The position numbers and the translations under genes were made by a program. 10,128 nucleotides of DNA from Desulforamulus profundi (GTDB lineage Bacteria; Bacillota_B; Desulfotomaculia; Desulfotomaculales; Desulfotomaculaceae), in NCBI RefSeq assembly GCF_002607855.1, contig NZ_AWQQ01000071.1, forward strand, positions 1-10,128. Direction: 5' to 3'. The notes under the pieces are model-generated. The model saw only the letters and a program-made list of their open reading frames with translations. It was not told the origin of the DNA and searched no databases. Positions 1 to 7,673 of this stretch are shown here, one piece after another (the stretch's first letter is position 1; each line of letters starts with the position of its first letter).

Positions 1-463
1 GATTACGAACAGGTTCAATGGCGGGGCGATTGGGACGATTATAGGAAAAACCCAGGACATCCTATTGGACGGCGCCCATAACCATGCCGGAGCCCTGGCT
101 CTGAAACAGGCCCTGCTGGAATCCTTTCCCGGACGCCGGTTTATCTTTCTCCTGGGCATGCTGGCGGATAAAGAAAGATCCAAGGTGGTGGCGGAACTGG
201 CCCCTCTGGCCAGGGCGGTGGTGGTTACCCGCTCCAACCACCCCAGGGCCGGGGATTGGACCAGACTGGCGGACCATGCAAAAAACTACCTGGAAGATGT
301 AATTGTCATAGAAGATGTACAAGAAGCAGTGAAAGCGGCTCTGGACAGGACCCGGCAGGATGACATCCTGTGTATCACCGGTTCCTTATACATGGTGGCG
401 GAAGCCCGCTCGGTTTTGGGACTCTCTGATAAAAATCACTCCGGAACTGCTAAACCGGAGTGA
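1..463 (+). CDS. folC: Folylpolyglutamate synthase / dihydrofolate synthase, 3' part, with apparent indels near its start
   Basis: This is the C-terminal part of a Mur-ligase-family enzyme that adds glutamate to folates (and usually makes dihydrofolate) in the cytoplasm using ATP. The C-terminal domain is clear: LLDGAHNHAG at about 62-91, the family's DGAHN signature, then FIFLLGMLADKE, and GSLYMVAEAR near the end. The stop is TGA at 461-463. The 5' part lies outside the window. Positions 1-27 read in frame 1 as DYEQVQWRG, which matches the family's usual lead-in to a GRLE-like segment, but the protein continues in frame 2. Restoring one C near 25-28 and one A near 33-36 would give WRGRLGTIIGKTQDILLDGAHN across the join. 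Two missing bases, probably read errors, explain this best. The family call is strong; the exact repair is inferred. Confidence 0.88.
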   Translation, partial: ITNRFNGGAIGTIIGKTQDILLDGAHNHAGALALKQALLESFPGRRFIFLLGMLADKERSKVVAELAPLARAVVVTRSNHPRAGDWTRLADHAKNYLEDVIVIEDVQEAVKAALDRTRQDDILCITGSLYMVAEARSVLGLSDKNHSGTAKPE

Positions 464-468
464 TTTTT
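431..468 (+). terminator. Intrinsic terminator of folC, overlapping its stop codon
   Basis: A perfect 14-bp inverted repeat, AAAAATCACTCCGG at 431-444 and its complement at 455-468, has a 10-base loop and ends in five T. The 3' arm contains the folC stop codon (461-463), so the last codons of the gene double as the terminator. The A-run opposite the T-run means the hairpin could also stop transcription on the other strand. Confidence 0.85.
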
Positions 469-648
469 ATCATCCCTTGTTTTGTGAAAAAACAATCTGG
501 CACAAGATTAAAAACAATAAGTATATTATTTTAAGCAATAGGCACTTGCAAACGGTTATAATATACATAACGATGTCGAAGATTGTCTTTAAAAGTGCGG
601 CTTATTCGTCATCTAAGCGACAAAGTTTGAGCTTTGCACAAAAAAGTA

Positions 649-666
649 ATGTCATAAAATTCACAA
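649..666. promoter_or_regulatory. Candidate Rex operator
   Basis: The 18 bases ATGTCATAAAATTCACAA contain a perfect right half-site, TTCACAA, and a degenerate left half (ATGTCAT against TTGTGAA, 4 of 7) with the correct 4-base spacer for the known consensus TTGTGAA-N4-TTCACAA. It lies just upstream of the -35 box of the rex promoter. Rex controls its own gene in several Firmicutes, so autoregulation is plausible. One half-site is weak, hence low confidence. Confidence 0.33.
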
Positions 667-673
667 ATGCCCT

Positions 674-701
674 TTGCAACCTGAACTTTTACTACTATAA
701 T
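674..701 (+). promoter_or_regulatory. Probable sigma-A promoter for rex
   Basis: TTGCAA at 674-679 and a perfect TATAAT at 696-701 are separated by 16 bases, close to the housekeeping consensus. Transcription would begin near 708, leaving a leader of about 70 bases before the rex start. The folC terminator upstream makes an independent promoter necessary here. Confidence 0.65.
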
Positions 702-775
702 ATAAAATATAAATAATTAGAAAATTAACAGGGATGAAAAATACAGCACTATCTTCAGAAAAGGGAGGGGACCTG

Positions 776-1408
776 GTGAAAGCGCTAAAGATCCCAGAAG
801 CAACCATAACTAGGTTATCGATATACTCCAGGTTTTTAAAAAGACTCGATAAAAAAGGAATAACTACCGTTTCTTCCGGTGACATTGCTGAGGGTGTTGG
901 CGTTAGTCCCGCCCAGGTCCGTAAAGACCTGGCCTACTTCGGTGAGTTCGGAACCCGGGGTGTGGGCTATAACGTTAAAGATTTAATTCGCTACACCGTA
1001 AAAATTCTTGGTTTGTCTGAGCCGTGGAATCTCGTGATGGTGGGGGCCGGTAATCTTGGCTCCGCACTGGTGACTTACAGGGAATTTAAGGACAGGGGCT
1101 TTACCATTGTCGGGGTATTCGATAACGATCTGACAAAGATCGGCAAGCGTATTGCTGACCTGGAAGTTCTCCCCCTGGAGGAAATGTCACGGGTGGTGAA
1201 AGAGCATAATGTTCGTATCGGCATTATCGCCGTACCCTCCAAAGCTGCTCAGGAAATTGCGGACATCATGGTGAAGGCCAGTTTGGAAGCCATCCTCAAC
1301 TTTGCCCCGATATCCTTGAATCTACCCGACCACGTTGAAGTGCGAAACGTTGACCTGTCGGTCAAACTGGAAATTTTGACCTTCAACCTGGCGTTGAAAG
1401 AAAAATAA
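776..1408 (+). CDS. rex: Redox-sensing transcriptional repressor Rex
   Basis: Rex is a cytoplasmic homodimeric repressor that reads the NADH/NAD+ ratio. It binds DNA when NADH is low and releases genes for fermentation, hydrogen and respiratory metabolism when NADH rises. The N-terminal winged helix covers about residues 1-78, with the recognition segment [19 protein letters not shown] at about 44-62. The Rossmann domain follows, with [10 protein letters not shown] (about 89-98) and the acidic FDND (about 115-118). The length of 210 residues is normal. I chose the GTG at 776 because AAGGGAGGGG (761-770) lies five bases before it and the product then starts as Rex proteins usually do ([13 protein letters not shown]). 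An in-frame ATG at 734 would add a poorly supported tail of 14 residues. The gene has its own promoter and a following hairpin, so it is probably monocistronic. Confidence 0.95.
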   Translation: MKALKIPEATITRLSIYSRFLKRLDKKGITTVSSGDIAEGVGVSPAQVRKDLAYFGEFGTRGVGYNVKDLIRYTVKILGLSEPWNLVMVGAGNLGSALVTYREFKDRGFTIVGVFDNDLTKIGKRIADLEVLPLEEMSRVVKEHNVRIGIIAVPSKAAQEIADIMVKASLEAILNFAPISLNLPDHVEVRNVDLSVKLEILTFNLALKEK

Positions 1409-1419
1409 AGGATTTTGCT

Positions 1420-1454
1420 AAATTAGGTGGGTTATTACCCACCTTCCTAATTTT
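1420..1454 (+). terminator. Putative terminator after rex
   Basis: A perfect 8-bp stem, AGGTGGGT (1425-1432) and ACCCACCT (1437-1444), has a 4-base loop. It can extend by AAATT/AATTT pairing outside a small bulge. The T-run is short (four T at 1451-1454), so termination may be partial. It begins 11 bases after the rex stop. Confidence 0.55.
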
Positions 1455-1503
1455 AATGGATATTTATCGGTTTATCGGGGACAACTAAAGTATCTGTATT
1501 TGC

Positions 1504-1532
1504 TTGTCAGATAAAAGGGTGGATGATAAACT
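1504..1532 (+). promoter_or_regulatory. Possible promoter for the DUF4321-maf-radC-mre unit
   Basis: TTGTCA at 1504-1509 is followed after 17 bases by TAAACT at 1527-1532. The -35 box is good and the -10 box moderate. It sits between the rex hairpin and the next gene, where a promoter for the long downstream unit would be expected. Confidence 0.4.
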
Positions 1533-1572
1533 TATAAGAAGTAATTCCAATCCTTTCCTGACAGGTGAAAGC

Positions 1573-1829
1573 ATGGGTAAAACATTTAGAGTAGCAAAGG
1601 CCCGGGGACTTTAATCATCCTGCTCCTTGCATTCGGTGTGGCCGGCAGCGCCATAGGACAAGCACTGGCAGTCTACCTGCCTGTACTGAAAAATTTTACA
1701 ACCATCGGGTTAAACAATACAACCTTCAACTTGCATTTTCTTCAAGTATCCTTTGGTTTAACCATGTCCCTGGGGCCTGTGACCGGGCTGGGAATATTAT
1801 TAGGATTTTTAGCCTATCGAAAATTATAA
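1573..1829 (+). CDS. Small DUF4321-like membrane protein, frameshifted in this sequence
   Basis: This small predicted membrane protein of unknown function resembles the DUF4321 family often found just upstream of maf and radC in Clostridia. An ATG at 1573 with AGGTGA at 1564-1569 starts MGKTFRVAKARG and then meets TAA at 1612-1614. Inserting one base near 1601-1613 (runs CCC, GGGG and TTT) joins this to the other frame, which reads LIILLLAFGVAGSAIGQA and continues to the stop at 1827-1829. The repaired protein is about 86 residues: a first membrane helix at about 13-30, a central region with SFGLTMSLGP, and a second hydrophobic segment ending in LGFLAYRKL. The join is inferred. The GTG at 1638 is inside the first helix and is unlikely to be the real start. 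Confidence 0.68.
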
Positions 1830-1860
1830 GATTTGTTAAATTTCACAGGGGGTTTCACTT

Positions 1861-2436
1861 GTGCGTCCTATTATCCTCGCATCGGCATCTCCCAGGCGCC
1901 AGGAACTTCTTGCCAACCTGGGGCTGGAATTTGAGGTAAAAGTCAGTGAAGTGGACGAGACACTGGATGAAAATATGCCTGCGGCCCAGCAAGTGGAGAA
2001 ACTAGCGGAACGAAAGGCTTCGGTGGTGGCTGCACAAAGCACCAAAGGGCTGGTTATCGGTGCCGATACCCTTGTGGTACTGGGAGGAAAACCCCTGGGA
2101 AAACCCGCAGACCGTGAGGAAGCCGTGCAGATGCTGAAAAGCCTGCAGGGCAGAAGCCACGAGGTGTTCACGGGTCTGGCAGTCATTGACGCCGCCACCG
2201 GTCAATCGGTGGTGACCCACCAGGCCACCGCTGTACGGTTTAAGCCTCTGTCGTCAGAACAAATCCAGCGCTATGTGGATACCGGTGAGCCGATGGGCAA
2301 AGCCGGCGCATACGCTGTGCAGGGAAAAGCCTCGATCTTTATTGACAGCATTCGGGGCTGTTATTTCAATGTGGTTGGCCTGCCGGTTGCCAAACTGGCA
2401 GATGCTTTAAGAATGTTTGGAGTCGAAATTGTATGA
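1861..2436 (+). CDS. maf: Maf family nucleotide pyrophosphatase
   Basis: Maf proteins are house-cleaning enzymes that hydrolyse nucleoside triphosphates, in particular dTTP, UTP and modified pyrimidines, to monophosphate and pyrophosphate. The 191-residue product has the N-terminal SASPRR loop (residues 8-13), ERKA (50-53), the metal-binding GADT (67-70), FTGLAVI (103-109), GKAGAYAVQG (146-155) and a C-terminal YFNVVGLP. All are standard for the family, and length is normal. The GTG start at 1861 is preceded by AGGGGG (1847-1852) at eight bases. The stop TGA overlaps the radC start as ATGA, which suggests coupled translation. Maf has been linked to septum arrest in Bacillus subtilis. Which pyrimidine it prefers cannot be read from the sequence. 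Confidence 0.94.
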   Translation: MRPIILASASPRRQELLANLGLEFEVKVSEVDETLDENMPAAQQVEKLAERKASVVAAQSTKGLVIGADTLVVLGGKPLGKPADREEAVQMLKSLQGRSHEVFTGLAVIDAATGQSVVTHQATAVRFKPLSSEQIQRYVDTGEPMGKAGAYAVQGKASIFIDSIRGCYFNVVGLPVAKLADALRMFGVEIV

Positions 2437-3116
2437 CTTATCCCGTAATGCGCGAACTACCACCGGAACAGCGCCCCAGAGAGCGTATGCTTAAAGAAGG
2501 GGCGGCAAACCTTTCCGATATTGATTTACTAGCCATTATGCTGCGGACCGGTACAGCCAGGGCTTCTGCCATGGAATTGGCGGCTGAATTATTGGGCCGG
2601 TTTAGGGACTTGCGGGCACTGGCCCAAGCCACCATAGAGGAACTGAGCGAACTAAAAGGGGTTGGTCCGGCAAAGGCCGTGCAGGTAAAGGCGGCCCTTG
2701 AACTGGGCAAACGGCTGGCTGCTTTGCCTGCGGAAGAGCGACCGGTGATCCGTTGTCCCGAGGATGTATGTGCTCTGGTGATGGAGGACTTAAGGGACAG
2801 GGACCGGGAATATTTTCAGGCCCTGCTTCTCAATACCAAAAACCAGGTGCTGGCCAGGGAGACCATTTCCATCGGCACCCTGAATTCTTCCATGGTACAT
2901 CCCAGGGAGCTTTTTAAAATCGCCATTCGCCGGAGTGCAGCCTCCGTTATTTTGGTACATAATCATCCCAGCGGGGACCCCACGCCAAGCAGGGAGGATA
3001 TCTCCCTCACCAAAAGATTGGTCGAAGCGGGAGAAATTATCGGAATCGATGTCCTGGACCACATCGTAATTGGAGATAATAGATTCACCAGCTTAAAATC
3101 AAAAGGACTTATTTAA
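2433..3116 (+). CDS. radC: RadC family protein with JAB/MPN domain
   Basis: RadC proteins pair a helix-hairpin-helix with a C-terminal JAMM metalloprotease-like domain. Despite the name, a role in DNA repair is not established, and the biochemical function is unknown. The 227-residue product shows the hairpin LSELKGVGPAKAVQVKAAL at 71-89. The JAMM zinc site is complete: Glu143 (in ETISIGTLNS), His176 and His178 (HNHPSGDPTPS), and Asp189. The ATG at 2433 overlaps the maf stop by four bases and the product starts like typical RadC. Placement directly before mreB is common in bacteria. I infer co-transcription with its neighbours but no shared function. Confidence 0.93.
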   Translation: MTYPVMRELPPEQRPRERMLKEGAANLSDIDLLAIMLRTGTARASAMELAAELLGRFRDLRALAQATIEELSELKGVGPAKAVQVKAALELGKRLAALPAEERPVIRCPEDVCALVMEDLRDRDREYFQALLLNTKNQVLARETISIGTLNSSMVHPRELFKIAIRRSAASVILVHNHPSGDPTPSREDISLTKRLVEAGEIIGIDVLDHIVIGDNRFTSLKSKGLI

Positions 3117-3140
3117 CCAAACCTAAGGAGGACGAAAATA

Positions 3141-4172
3141 ATGAGACTTGGTATATTTTCCAAGGATATGGGCATAGATTTAGGCACTGCCAACTCGCTG
3201 GTTTATTTGAAGGGCAAGGGCATTGTTTTAAGGGAGCCGTCGGTGGTGGCCATTCAAAGGGAAACCGGGCAAGTTCTGGCCGTAGGGGAAGAAGCCAAGC
3301 AGATGATCGGCCGTACCCCGGGCAACATCGTGGCCATTCGTCCCATGAAGGACGGCGTAATTGCTGATTTTGACGTTACCCAGAGCATGATAAAGTATTT
3401 TATCAACAAGGCGCTGCGGGGACGTTCCTTTATCGTCAAACCCCGGGTGGTGGTCAGTGTACCCTCCGGCGTGACCGCCGTGGAAGAAAGGGCTGTCCGG
3501 GAAGCAGCCTTGCAGGCCGGGGCTAGGGAAGCTTATCTGATCGAAGAGCCGATGGCTGCGGCCATTGGCGCAGGATTGCCGGTGCATGAACCCACAGGCA
3601 ACATGATCGTTGATATCGGCGGTGGTACCACGGAAGTGGCCGTCATATCCCTGGGCGGCATTGTCACCAGCAAGTCCATCCGCATCGCCGGCGATGAAAT
3701 GGACGATGCCATCATCCAGCACGTAAAACGGACCTACAACTTAATGATCGGTGAACGCACCGCCGAGCACATTAAGATTAATATCGGCACCGCTTACCCG
3801 CTGGATGTGGAGGAAACCGAAGAAATAAGAGGGCGTGACCTGGTCAGCGGTTTACCGAAAACCCTGCAAATTACCTCGACGGAAATCTATAAAGCACTGT
3901 CCGAACCCGTGGCGGCCATTTTGGAGGCCATTAAGGTTACCCTGGAAAAGACGCCGCCGGAACTGGCTGCGGACATCATGGACCGGGGGATTGTGATGGC
4001 CGGCGGCGGATCGCTGCTCCGGGGCTTGGACCGCCTGGTCAGTGCTCAAACGGGCATGCCTGTTCATCTGGCCGAAGAACCCCTGCTGGCAGTGGCTTAC
4101 GGGTCAGGCAGGGTGCTGGAAAATATCGATGTCCTAAGACGTGTATTAATCCAACCGAAGAAGTTGGCCTAA
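3141..4172 (+). CDS. mreB: Rod-shape actin homologue MreB
   Basis: MreB is a bacterial actin that forms ATP-dependent filaments under the membrane and orients the wall-elongation machinery around the cell circumference. The 343-residue protein has phosphate loop 1 ([12 protein letters not shown], 11-22), phosphate loop 2 (VDIGGGTTE, 157-165) and the adenosine motif ([13 protein letters not shown], 284-296). Length matches the family and no key residue is missing. The start is an ATG with an ideal AAGGAGG at 3125-3131, nine bases upstream. This is the strongest ribosome binding site in the upstream operon, consistent with the need for many MreB copies. mreC follows after 12 bases. Confidence 0.97.
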   Translation: MRLGIFSKDMGIDLGTANSLVYLKGKGIVLREPSVVAIQRETGQVLAVGEEAKQMIGRTPGNIVAIRPMKDGVIADFDVTQSMIKYFINKALRGRSFIVKPRVVVSVPSGVTAVEERAVREAALQAGAREAYLIEEPMAAAIGAGLPVHEPTGNMIVDIGGGTTEVAVISLGGIVTSKSIRIAGDEMDDAIIQHVKRTYNLMIGERTAEHIKINIGTAYPLDVEETEEIRGRDLVSGLPKTLQITSTEIYKALSEPVAAILEAIKVTLEKTPPELAADIMDRGIVMAGGGSLLRGLDRLVSAQTGMPVHLAEEPLLAVAYGSGRVLENIDVLRRVLIQPKKLA

Positions 4173-4184
4173 GGGTGTGAGATT

Positions 4185-5045
4185 TTGCCCCGGTTTGTAT
4201 CTTATAAGAATTTTGTGCTGCTGGCCATTCTGGTGGGTATTACCCTGCTGGTGATGCGATTTACCCACGTGGGGCGTCCCCAGCTTACGCCCATGGAAAC
4301 AGCCATCAAAGACGGCCTGGCCCCTGTCCAGGGAGTGCTGATGAGAATTGGCGGGACCTTCCGCAATGGGGTGGAATCCATTACTTCCCTGGGCAGGCTG
4401 CCTGAAGAAAACAAAGCGTTAAAGGAACAGGTGTCCCTTTTGAAGGGGCAGCTGTATTTGCAAGAAGAGCTTAAGCAGGAAAATCAACGTCTCAAGCAAC
4501 TTCTGCAATACCGGGACCAGTATAAGCAAAATTTCAGCACCCGGGTGGCGGCAGTCATTGGCCGTGATCCCGGAAATTGGTTTGGTATTGTCACCTTGAA
4601 CAAGGGGAGCAAGGATGGTATAGTTAAAAATATGCCGGTGGTAACACCGGCGGGCTTGGTTGGTAAGATCGTGGCGGTATCCTCAAATACTTCCCAGTTA
4701 ATGTTGATTACCGACCCCCGCAGCGGGGTGGGAGCTATGGTTCAGGAATCCCGCGTGCCCGGGGTGCTGGAGGGGACAACTTCCGGCTCCGGGGAGACCA
4801 GGCTGATCCATGTGCCGAAGGATACCCAGCTGGTGGATGGTCAAATCATCATTACTTCGGGCATTGGCCGCACCTTTCCCAAGGGGGTTCCCATTGGCAG
4901 AGTGGTTCATGTATCCGATGAGCCCACGGGTTTGTTTAAGACCGCTACCGTGGCGCCCTTTGCGGATCTCCACCGGCTGGAAGAAGTGCTGGTGATTACC
5001 ACTGTCTATAATCCCGATATTCTTCCTCCGACGGAGGGTGATTAA
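4185..5045 (+). CDS. mreC: Rod-shape-determining protein MreC
   Basis: MreC is a single-pass membrane protein that links MreB inside the cell to PBP2 and RodA outside and activates them. The 286-residue product has a membrane helix at about 9-25, an extracytoplasmic coiled coil at about 74-110 (charged and leucine-rich), and the beta-barrel domain from about 118 to 272. That domain contains DPGNWFGIVTLNKGSKDGI, LITDPRSGVGA and GIGRTFPKGVPIG, all typical of MreC. The start is TTG at 4185, with only a modest GGGTGTGAG site before it. No better start exists without cutting into the helix. mreD begins directly after the stop. Confidence 0.95.
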   Translation: MPRFVSYKNFVLLAILVGITLLVMRFTHVGRPQLTPMETAIKDGLAPVQGVLMRIGGTFRNGVESITSLGRLPEENKALKEQVSLLKGQLYLQEELKQENQRLKQLLQYRDQYKQNFSTRVAAVIGRDPGNWFGIVTLNKGSKDGIVKNMPVVTPAGLVGKIVAVSSNTSQLMLITDPRSGVGAMVQESRVPGVLEGTTSGSGETRLIHVPKDTQLVDGQIIITSGIGRTFPKGVPIGRVVHVSDEPTGLFKTATVAPFADLHRLEEVLVITTVYNPDILPPTEGD

Positions 5046-5546
5046 TTGCGTTCCTTTGTTTTTTTATTGTTGATAACAATCGCATTGTTGTTACAATCGA
5101 CCCTATTTACCTTCCTTCAGGTGGCAGGGGTGAAACCCGACCTGGTTTTAATGCTGGTTGTGTTTAATGGCTTCCTCCGTGGCTCCAGGGAGGGGGCTTT
5201 TTTGGGTTTTCTGGCAGGTCTCGCGCAGGATATATTTACCGGCAATTACATCGGGTTGAACGCCCTTACCAAAATGATGGCGGGCTACCTGGTGGGTCTG
5301 GCGGAGGCCCGTTTTTATAAGGAAAGTGTAATTATTGTTACCCTGGTGACCTTTATGGTGGGGATCGCCAACCAGCTTGCCTATTATATGCTGCTGTTTT
5401 ACTTGGATATCGAAGTGGCACCTTCCTTTGCCCTGGCCCAGGTGGTTCTTCCATCCGCCATTTACACCGCCCTGCTGGTTCCCCTGACCTATTGGAAATT
5501 TTACAGTTCCAACGAAGATGGTTGGCTGCGGGAAAGAGAACCTTAA
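5046..5546 (+). CDS. mreD: Rod-shape-determining protein MreD
   Basis: MreD is a polytopic inner-membrane component of the elongasome that works with MreC on PBP2 and RodA. The 166-residue protein is almost wholly hydrophobic, with about five membrane segments (roughly 3-22, 33-60, 70-86, 94-118 and 128-150). It carries the family-like stretches VKPDLVL, GFLAGLAQDIFTG and GLNALTKMMAGYLVG. The TTG at 5046 begins immediately after the mreC TAA, and GGAGGG at 5033-5038, inside the end of mreC, sits seven bases upstream. Translation is probably coupled to mreC. Length is normal. Confidence 0.93.
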   Translation: MRSFVFLLLITIALLLQSTLFTFLQVAGVKPDLVLMLVVFNGFLRGSREGAFLGFLAGLAQDIFTGNYIGLNALTKMMAGYLVGLAEARFYKESVIIVTLVTFMVGIANQLAYYMLLFYLDIEVAPSFALAQVVLPSAIYTALLVPLTYWKFYSSNEDGWLREREP

Positions 5547-5573
5547 TATTCTGTTTGTTTGGGAGGAGTTTGT

Positions 5574-7550
5574 TTGGAAAGGAAGATTATCGAGAAAAAG
5601 ACCCGTGTGCTCCTCTTCATTGTAAGCTTCATCTTTGTGGTTCTGATCAGTCGTTTAGCATATATGCAGCTTTTAGAAACCGAGCGCTTTGAAACCCTGG
5701 CCAAACAAAACCACATGCGGCTGAACCCCATTATCGCTCCCAGGGGTGAGATTTACGACCGTAAGGGAGTAAAAATTGTGGGCAACAAGCCGGTTTATAC
5801 AGTTTCCCTGGTCTACCTGGGGTTAAAGGACACCGACCGGGTGGTCAACAGGGTGGCGGGCATACTGGGTATGGACCCCAAGGAAATTATGAAAAAGCTG
5901 GAGGAACAACAGCTCAGGATGTTCCAGCCGGTGCGGCTGGCCACGGATGTTCCGCTGGAAACCATTACCGTCCTGGAAGAACAGCGCCTGGAATTATCCG
6001 GGGTGGTGATCGACGTTGAGCCGGTAAGAAATTACCATTTTGGTTCCATGCTGTCCCATGTACTGGGGTATGTGCAGGAAATTAAACAAGAACAATTAAA
6101 AAGAAATCAGGATAAAGGCTACCGGCTTGGGGATATGTACGGGCAAGAAGGGCTGGAAAATGCCTTTGAACCCTATTTAAGGGGACAAGACGGGGCCAGG
6201 CAGGTGGAAGTGGACGCCCAGGCCCGCCCGGTCAGGGACCTGGGCATTAAGGAGCCCGTTCCCGGCAACAACCTGGTTTTAACCATTGATGCTGAATTGC
6301 AAAAGACTGCTGAGGCATCCCTGGAGAGGCAAGTACTGTACATGAGGAAGCTTGGCTATGAATCAAAGGGCGGGGCCACGGTCATGATCGATGTGAGAAC
6401 CGGGGCCATCCGGGCCATGGCCAGTTATCCTACCTACGAGCCTTCCATTTGGATTAACGGGTTAAGCCAGAAACAATGGGAGGATTTACAAAAAAGCGGT
6501 GCTCTGCCGAATCGTGTTTTACAGTTGTACCCCCCTGCGTCCACCTTTAAGATGGTACTTGCCGTAGCAGGGGTAGATACCGGGAAAGTGGACCCCAGTT
6601 GGGCGCTCTCTGACCCCGGCTACTATATTTTTGGTAACAGAACGTTTAATGACTGGAAGCCGGGCGGTCATGGCCGGGTAGATATGCGCAAGGCCCTCTC
6701 GGAGTCCTGCGATACTTATTTCTGGTATATAGGGCACCGGGTCCTGGGAGTTGATATTATTGGCAAGTATGCCCGCATGTTTGGGTTTGGGGAACGGACG
6801 GGTATTGAAATTCCCGGTGAACCTGCCGGCAATGTCCCTACGCCGGAATACAAATATAAGCGTAACAAAGCCTATCTGGATGCCGTCTATGAACCTAAAT
6901 TTAAAGCCGTAGAAGAAAAATACAAGCCTTTGCTGGCCAGTGCCACAGACCCGGAGGAGAGACAAAAACTGGAGAAAGCCAAGCAAAGGGAACTGCGGGC
7001 GGTGCAAAACCAGTACGACCAGTACAAATGGGACCTGAATTGGCAGGTTTATGATACCCTAAACATGTCCCTCGGACAGGGGTACAATGAATATACTCCT
7101 TTGCAACTCGTTAATTATGTTGCTGCCATTGCCAACGGGGGAACCCGGTGGAAACCTTACCTGGTAGAAAAGGTCACCAGTCCCGATGGAAAGATTCTTA
7201 AGGAATTTAAGCCGCAAAAAATCGGCGAGGTTGGCGTTAAGCCGGAGGCTTTAAAGGTTGCCCAGGAGGGTATGAACATGGTGACCAGTATTGGTACAGC
7301 CTCCGGAATATTTAGTGGTTTCCCCATCCAGGTGGCCGGGAAAACCGGTACCGGAGAGGTCTTCGGACGCGACAACCATGCCTTGTTTGTAGCCTATGCC
7401 CCCTTTAAAAATCCGGAAGTAGCTGTGGCCACAGTGGTGGACTATGGCGGCAAAGGTGGTGTGGCTGCAGGGCCGGTGGCAAGGGATTTGTTTGCTGCTT
7501 ACTTTAAGGTACAGAATACACAGCAGCAAACCGGCTACAGTCCGGAATAA
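5574..7550 (+). CDS. mrdA: Penicillin-binding protein 2, class B elongation transpeptidase
   Basis: PBP2 cross-links peptidoglycan strands made by RodA during lateral growth; it is anchored by one helix and acts outside the membrane. In the 658-residue product the anchor is at about 11-28, the dimerisation/pedestal domain begins with APRGEIYDRKG (about 55-65), and the transpeptidase motifs are S323-T-F-K326, S378-C-D380 and K590-T-G592. The catalytic serine is S323. I place the start at TTG 5574, since GGGAGGAG (5561-5568) lies five bases before it; a TTG at 5559 overlaps that ribosome binding site. Between PTPEYK (about residue 428) and TLNMSLGQG (about 495) lie roughly 50 more residues than I expect, rich in Lys, Glu and Gln and probably helical. 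A terminator follows, ending the mre unit. Confidence 0.95.
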   Translation: MERKIIEKKTRVLLFIVSFIFVVLISRLAYMQLLETERFETLAKQNHMRLNPIIAPRGEIYDRKGVKIVGNKPVYTVSLVYLGLKDTDRVVNRVAGILGMDPKEIMKKLEEQQLRMFQPVRLATDVPLETITVLEEQRLELSGVVIDVEPVRNYHFGSMLSHVLGYVQEIKQEQLKRNQDKGYRLGDMYGQEGLENAFEPYLRGQDGARQVEVDAQARPVRDLGIKEPVPGNNLVLTIDAELQKTAEASLERQVLYMRKLGYESKGGATVMIDVRTGAIRAMASYPTYEPSIWINGLSQKQWEDLQKSGALPNRVLQLYPPASTFKMVLAVAGVDTGKVDPSWALSDPGYYIFGNRTFNDWKPGGHGRVDMRKALSESCDTYFWYIGHRVLGVDIIGKYARMFGFGERTGIEIPGEPAGNVPTPEYKYKRNKAYLDAVYEPKFKAVEEKYKPLLASATDPEERQKLEKAKQRELRAVQNQYDQYKWDLNWQVYDTLNMSLGQGYNEYTPLQLVNYVAAIANGGTRWKPYLVEKVTSPDGKILKEFKPQKIGEVGVKPEALKVAQEGMNMVTSIGTASGIFSGFPIQVAGKTGTGEVFGRDNHALFVAYAPFKNPEVAVATVVDYGGKGGVAAGPVARDLFAAYFKVQNTQQQTGYSPE

Positions 7551-7580
7551 ACGGTATAATGTCTAATTATCTCATAATAT

Positions 7581-7605
7581 AGGGGCGAAACGCCCCTTTT
7601 TTTTT
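7581..7605 (+). terminator. Intrinsic terminator after mrdA
   Basis: A GC-rich stem, AGGGGCG (7581-7587) and CGCCCCT (7591-7597), with an AAA or slightly larger loop is followed by a run of nine T (7597-7605). It is a classic strong terminator 30 bases after the PBP2 stop and separates the mre unit from the min unit. Confidence 0.92.
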
Positions 7606-7623
7606 ATCCATCTTTAGAAGGAT

Positions 7624-7653
7624 TTGGTACTTAGCGTAGAATTGAAGTATAGG
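7624..7653 (+). promoter_or_regulatory. Possible promoter for minCDE
   Basis: TTGGTA at 7624-7629 and TATAGG at 7648-7653 are 18 bases apart. Both boxes are imperfect, but the strong terminator just upstream means that minC needs its own promoter in this short gap of about 70 bases. Confidence 0.3.
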
Positions 7654-7673
7654 GTAAGCGGGAGGGAGTTATT

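Larger units (their letters stand above)
469..775. other. AT-rich intergenic region upstream of rex
   Basis: I see no gene here. Short open frames exist, but none has a ribosome binding site or recognisable protein. The stretch holds a candidate Rex site (649-666), a good promoter (674-701) and the rex ribosome binding site (761-770). It also contains an imperfect palindrome with arms TTGTTTT (477-483) and AAAACAA (489-495), and a small 5-bp hairpin CAAAG/CTTTG (621-625 and 632-636). No known riboswitch was recognised. Confidence 0.6.

Noticed and set aside
477..495. TTGTTTT-gtgaa-AAAACAA palindrome as a Rex box
   Set aside because: The spacer is five bases rather than four and the inner half-site positions do not match; it lies far from the promoter in an AT-rich region where such palindromes arise by chance.
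360..716. Open frame of about 118 codons across the folC end and the rex upstream region
   Set aside because: It overlaps folC in another frame, has no ribosome binding site, and its second half is low-complexity AT-rich sequence with no recognisable protein character.
734..775. Upstream ATG start for Rex
   Set aside because: The added residues are not Rex-like, and the ribosome binding site at 761-770 clearly serves the GTG at 776.
1420..1454. Rex leader or riboswitch-like structure
   Set aside because: The hairpin directly follows the rex stop and is simple, so a terminator explains it; no conserved riboswitch core was seen.
3228..3722. Long antisense open frame of 164 codons within mreB
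   Set aside because: It is a shadow of the mreB codon pattern, with no ribosome binding site or known protein features. The same applies to the other antisense frames in maf, radC, mreC, mrdA and rodA.
5559..5573. Earlier TTG start for PBP2
   Set aside because: It overlaps the GGGAGGAG ribosome binding site, so the TTG at 5574 is the sensible start.
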